Shown here piece by piece: positions 5,561 to 6,320 of a stretch of DNA of 6,320 nt (positions within the stretch are counted from its first letter, which is position 1; each line of letters begins with the position of its first letter). The position numbers were made by a program, and so were the translations under genes. Where the stretch lies: contig JAHFLG010000054.1 in the NCBI GenBank assembly GCA_023244975.1, positions 1 to 6,320 on the forward strand. Direction: 5' to 3'. The notes beneath the pieces are model-generated. The model was not told where the DNA came from. It did not search any database and saw only the letters and a list, made by a program, of their open reading frames with translations. Origin of the DNA: Candidatus Harrisonbacteria bacterium. GTDB lineage: Bacteria; Patescibacteriota; Minisyncoccia; UBA6257; 1-14-0-10-44-23.

Positions 5561-6295
5561 TTATTGTGCAGAATTCTCGGGCGTTGGCGTGCCGGTGGTG
5601 CTCTGGCTAGGGCTCAGTTTTATCCAGGTGACTTCGGAAACTTTTGCATCGTTTGCATCATACAAAACCACGGCGTTATTAGTATAGGCGAGACTGTACG
5701 AGCCCGGCCAGAGAACATCGGCATATGGAGCCAAGGTTGCGCCATCATGGACAATCAAAAAATGTTTTCCGCCAGGAATATATTTGTTATTAAATCGTGA
5801 AGCTGAGACGAGCGAGGTTTCTGAACCGCTCGAACTGCGCTTTTTTATCGAATACCCGGTCAGATCAACAGCAACTGAATTTGAGTTGTAGAGCTCAATA
5901 AACTCCTCATCACCACTCGCCGAGCTACCAGCCATGACTTCAGTAATACTTACTGCTGCCACTGTCGGAGTAGCTGCAACTGTAGGTTGCGGAATTGGGT
6001 CTGAATGAATGACAGTCGCTACAACCTGCAGCTCGGGTGCAGCAGTGGGTTGTGGCGCAACAGCAGCTGATTTTGCTTTCGCTGGAATTTTTGGCTTCTG
6101 CGCAACCTGAACCTGATCACTAGCTGAAGCGGTCGCGTCGCTAGCCTTTTCAATAATAATCGGCACGCGCTTGAGGTCGCTGGCAGCTAAGTAGCCTAAG
6201 GCAAAACTAATCGAGCTCACTAGGAAAAATAAGATAAAGAGCACCACCTCGCGCTTATGGGTTTTGAGCCACTCAGAAATCTCCGGAATTGACAT
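5561..6295 (-). CDS. Membrane-anchored lamin-tail-domain (LTD) protein
   Basis: This 244-residue protein is probably exported and tethered to the cell membrane. After a short basic, polar N-terminus (1-16), residues about 17-38 (VVLFILFFLVSSISFALGYL) form one transmembrane helix. With the K/R residues before it and no cleavage site obvious, it is an uncleaved anchor with the rest outside. PIIIEKAS follows the helix. Residues about 50-115 are a Pro/Ala/Thr/Val-rich linker with PTVAATPTVAAV. Residues about 115-227 match the LTD immunoglobulin-like fold: SITEVMAGSSASGDEEFIEL, then YNSNSVAVDLTGYSI (136-150), KYIPGGKHFLIV and NNAVVLYDAND. The tail is Ser/Thr/Pro-rich. LTDs in bacteria occur on surface and DNA-associated proteins; the ligand here is unknown. 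It has no catalytic motif. It is separated from gyrB by 67 bp containing the gyrB promoter, so the two are neighbours rather than a tight operon. Confidence 0.85.
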   Translation of the reverse strand: MSIPEISEWLKTHKREVVLFILFFLVSSISFALGYLAASDLKRVPIIIEKASDATASASDQVQVAQKPKIPAKAKSAAVAPQPTAAPELQVVATVIHSDPIPQPTVAATPTVAAVSITEVMAGSSASGDEEFIELYNSNSVAVDLTGYSIKKRSSSGSETSLVSASRFNNKYIPGGKHFLIVHDGATLAPYADVLWPGSYSLAYTNNAVVLYDANDAKVSEVTWIKLSPSQSTTGTPTPENSAQ

Positions 6296-6300
6296 AGCTT

Positions 6301-6314
6301 TACTGTATACAGTA
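6301..6314. promoter_or_regulatory. 14-bp perfect palindrome, possible operator
   Basis: tactgtatacagta is identical on both strands. It lies in the spacer of the plus-strand promoter and overlaps the first bases of its -10 as well as the minus-strand TATACT -10. A dimeric regulator bound here would affect both directions. Its core, CTGT-2-ACAG, is not the E. coli LexA box, which has 8 bp between the half-sites. Confidence 0.45.
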
Positions 6315-6316
6315 TA
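6311..6316 (-). promoter_or_regulatory. Putative -10 box of the LTD gene
   Basis: TATACT on the minus strand is 15 nt from the ATG at 6295 and predicts a leader of about 8-9 nt. Any -35 element would lie beyond the window edge. The nine bases TATACTGTA are identical to those upstream of gatB (306-314). No Shine-Dalgarno sequence is present. Confidence 0.4.
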
Positions 6317-6320
6317 ATCT

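Larger units (their letters stand above)
6289..6318 (+). promoter_or_regulatory. Consensus promoter reading out of the window to the right
   Basis: On the plus strand TTGACA (6289-6294) and TATAAT (6313-6318) are both perfect hexamers, 18 bp apart. This implies a divergent gene beyond base 6320. The -35 overlaps the first two codons of the LTD gene, so part of the match could be coding coincidence. Confidence 0.5.

Noticed and set aside
6301..6314. LexA/SOS box
   Set aside because: The half-sites CTGT and ACAG are only 2 bp apart, against 8 in the E. coli box, and there is no Bacillus-type GAAC-N4-GTTC.
1..6320. Alternative genetic code (TGA as Gly or Trp), considered because of the CPR-like style
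   Set aside because: All genes are full length under the standard code and none needs in-frame TGA.
1..6320. CRISPR array, phage or defence genes
   Set aside because: There are no regularly spaced direct repeats and every sizeable ORF is explained by housekeeping genes or the two proteins described.

Overview
All seven protein-coding genes lie on the minus strand, so they read from right to left: an LTD-domain membrane protein (5561-6295), gyrB (3439-5493), an unrecognised repeat protein (2365-3432), secE (2152-2337), nusG (1581-2144), rplK (1154-1579), tmk (430-1116) and, running off the left edge, the first 98 codons of gatB (1-294). This is mostly housekeeping chromosome: DNA topology, protein export, transcription elongation, a ribosomal protein, nucleotide supply and tRNA amidation. 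No transposase, phage gene, CRISPR array, rRNA or tRNA is visible.

The organism is bacterial and uses the standard code: stops are TAA or TAG and no ORF needs TGA read as an amino acid. The proteins are divergent. secE-nusG-rplK is not followed by rplA (L1). The upstream protein has one N-terminal membrane helix, a Pro/Ala linker and a lamin-tail domain. Most genes lack a Shine-Dalgarno sequence. Together these features suggest a Candidate Phyla Radiation (Patescibacteria, Parcubacteria-like) genome. This is inference from gene content and style, not a phylogenetic result.

Transcription seems to start at several points. The clearest promoters are TTGACA-17-TATTAT in front of secE and TTGTTT-17-TATAAT with an extended TG in front of gyrB. 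Extended or plain -10 boxes of the form TATACT sit just upstream of tmk, gatB and the LTD gene. In several cases the -10 is so close to the ATG that the mRNA would be leaderless or nearly so. At the right edge a consensus promoter reads outward on the plus strand, and a 14-bp perfect palindrome lies between and over the two divergent -10 boxes.

Two palindromic elements are the most unusual content. The first, 317-431 between tmk and gatB, is 115 bp with perfect 13-bp terminal inverted repeats (24 of 29 if extended) enclosing four smaller hairpins. It looks like a small non-autonomous mobile element or a structured RNA. The second, 3707-3771, is a 65-bp inverted-repeat element inside gyrB. It encodes an extra low-complexity loop between the TOPRIM domain and the C-terminal tail, in the manner of palindromic elements that insert in frame into genes.
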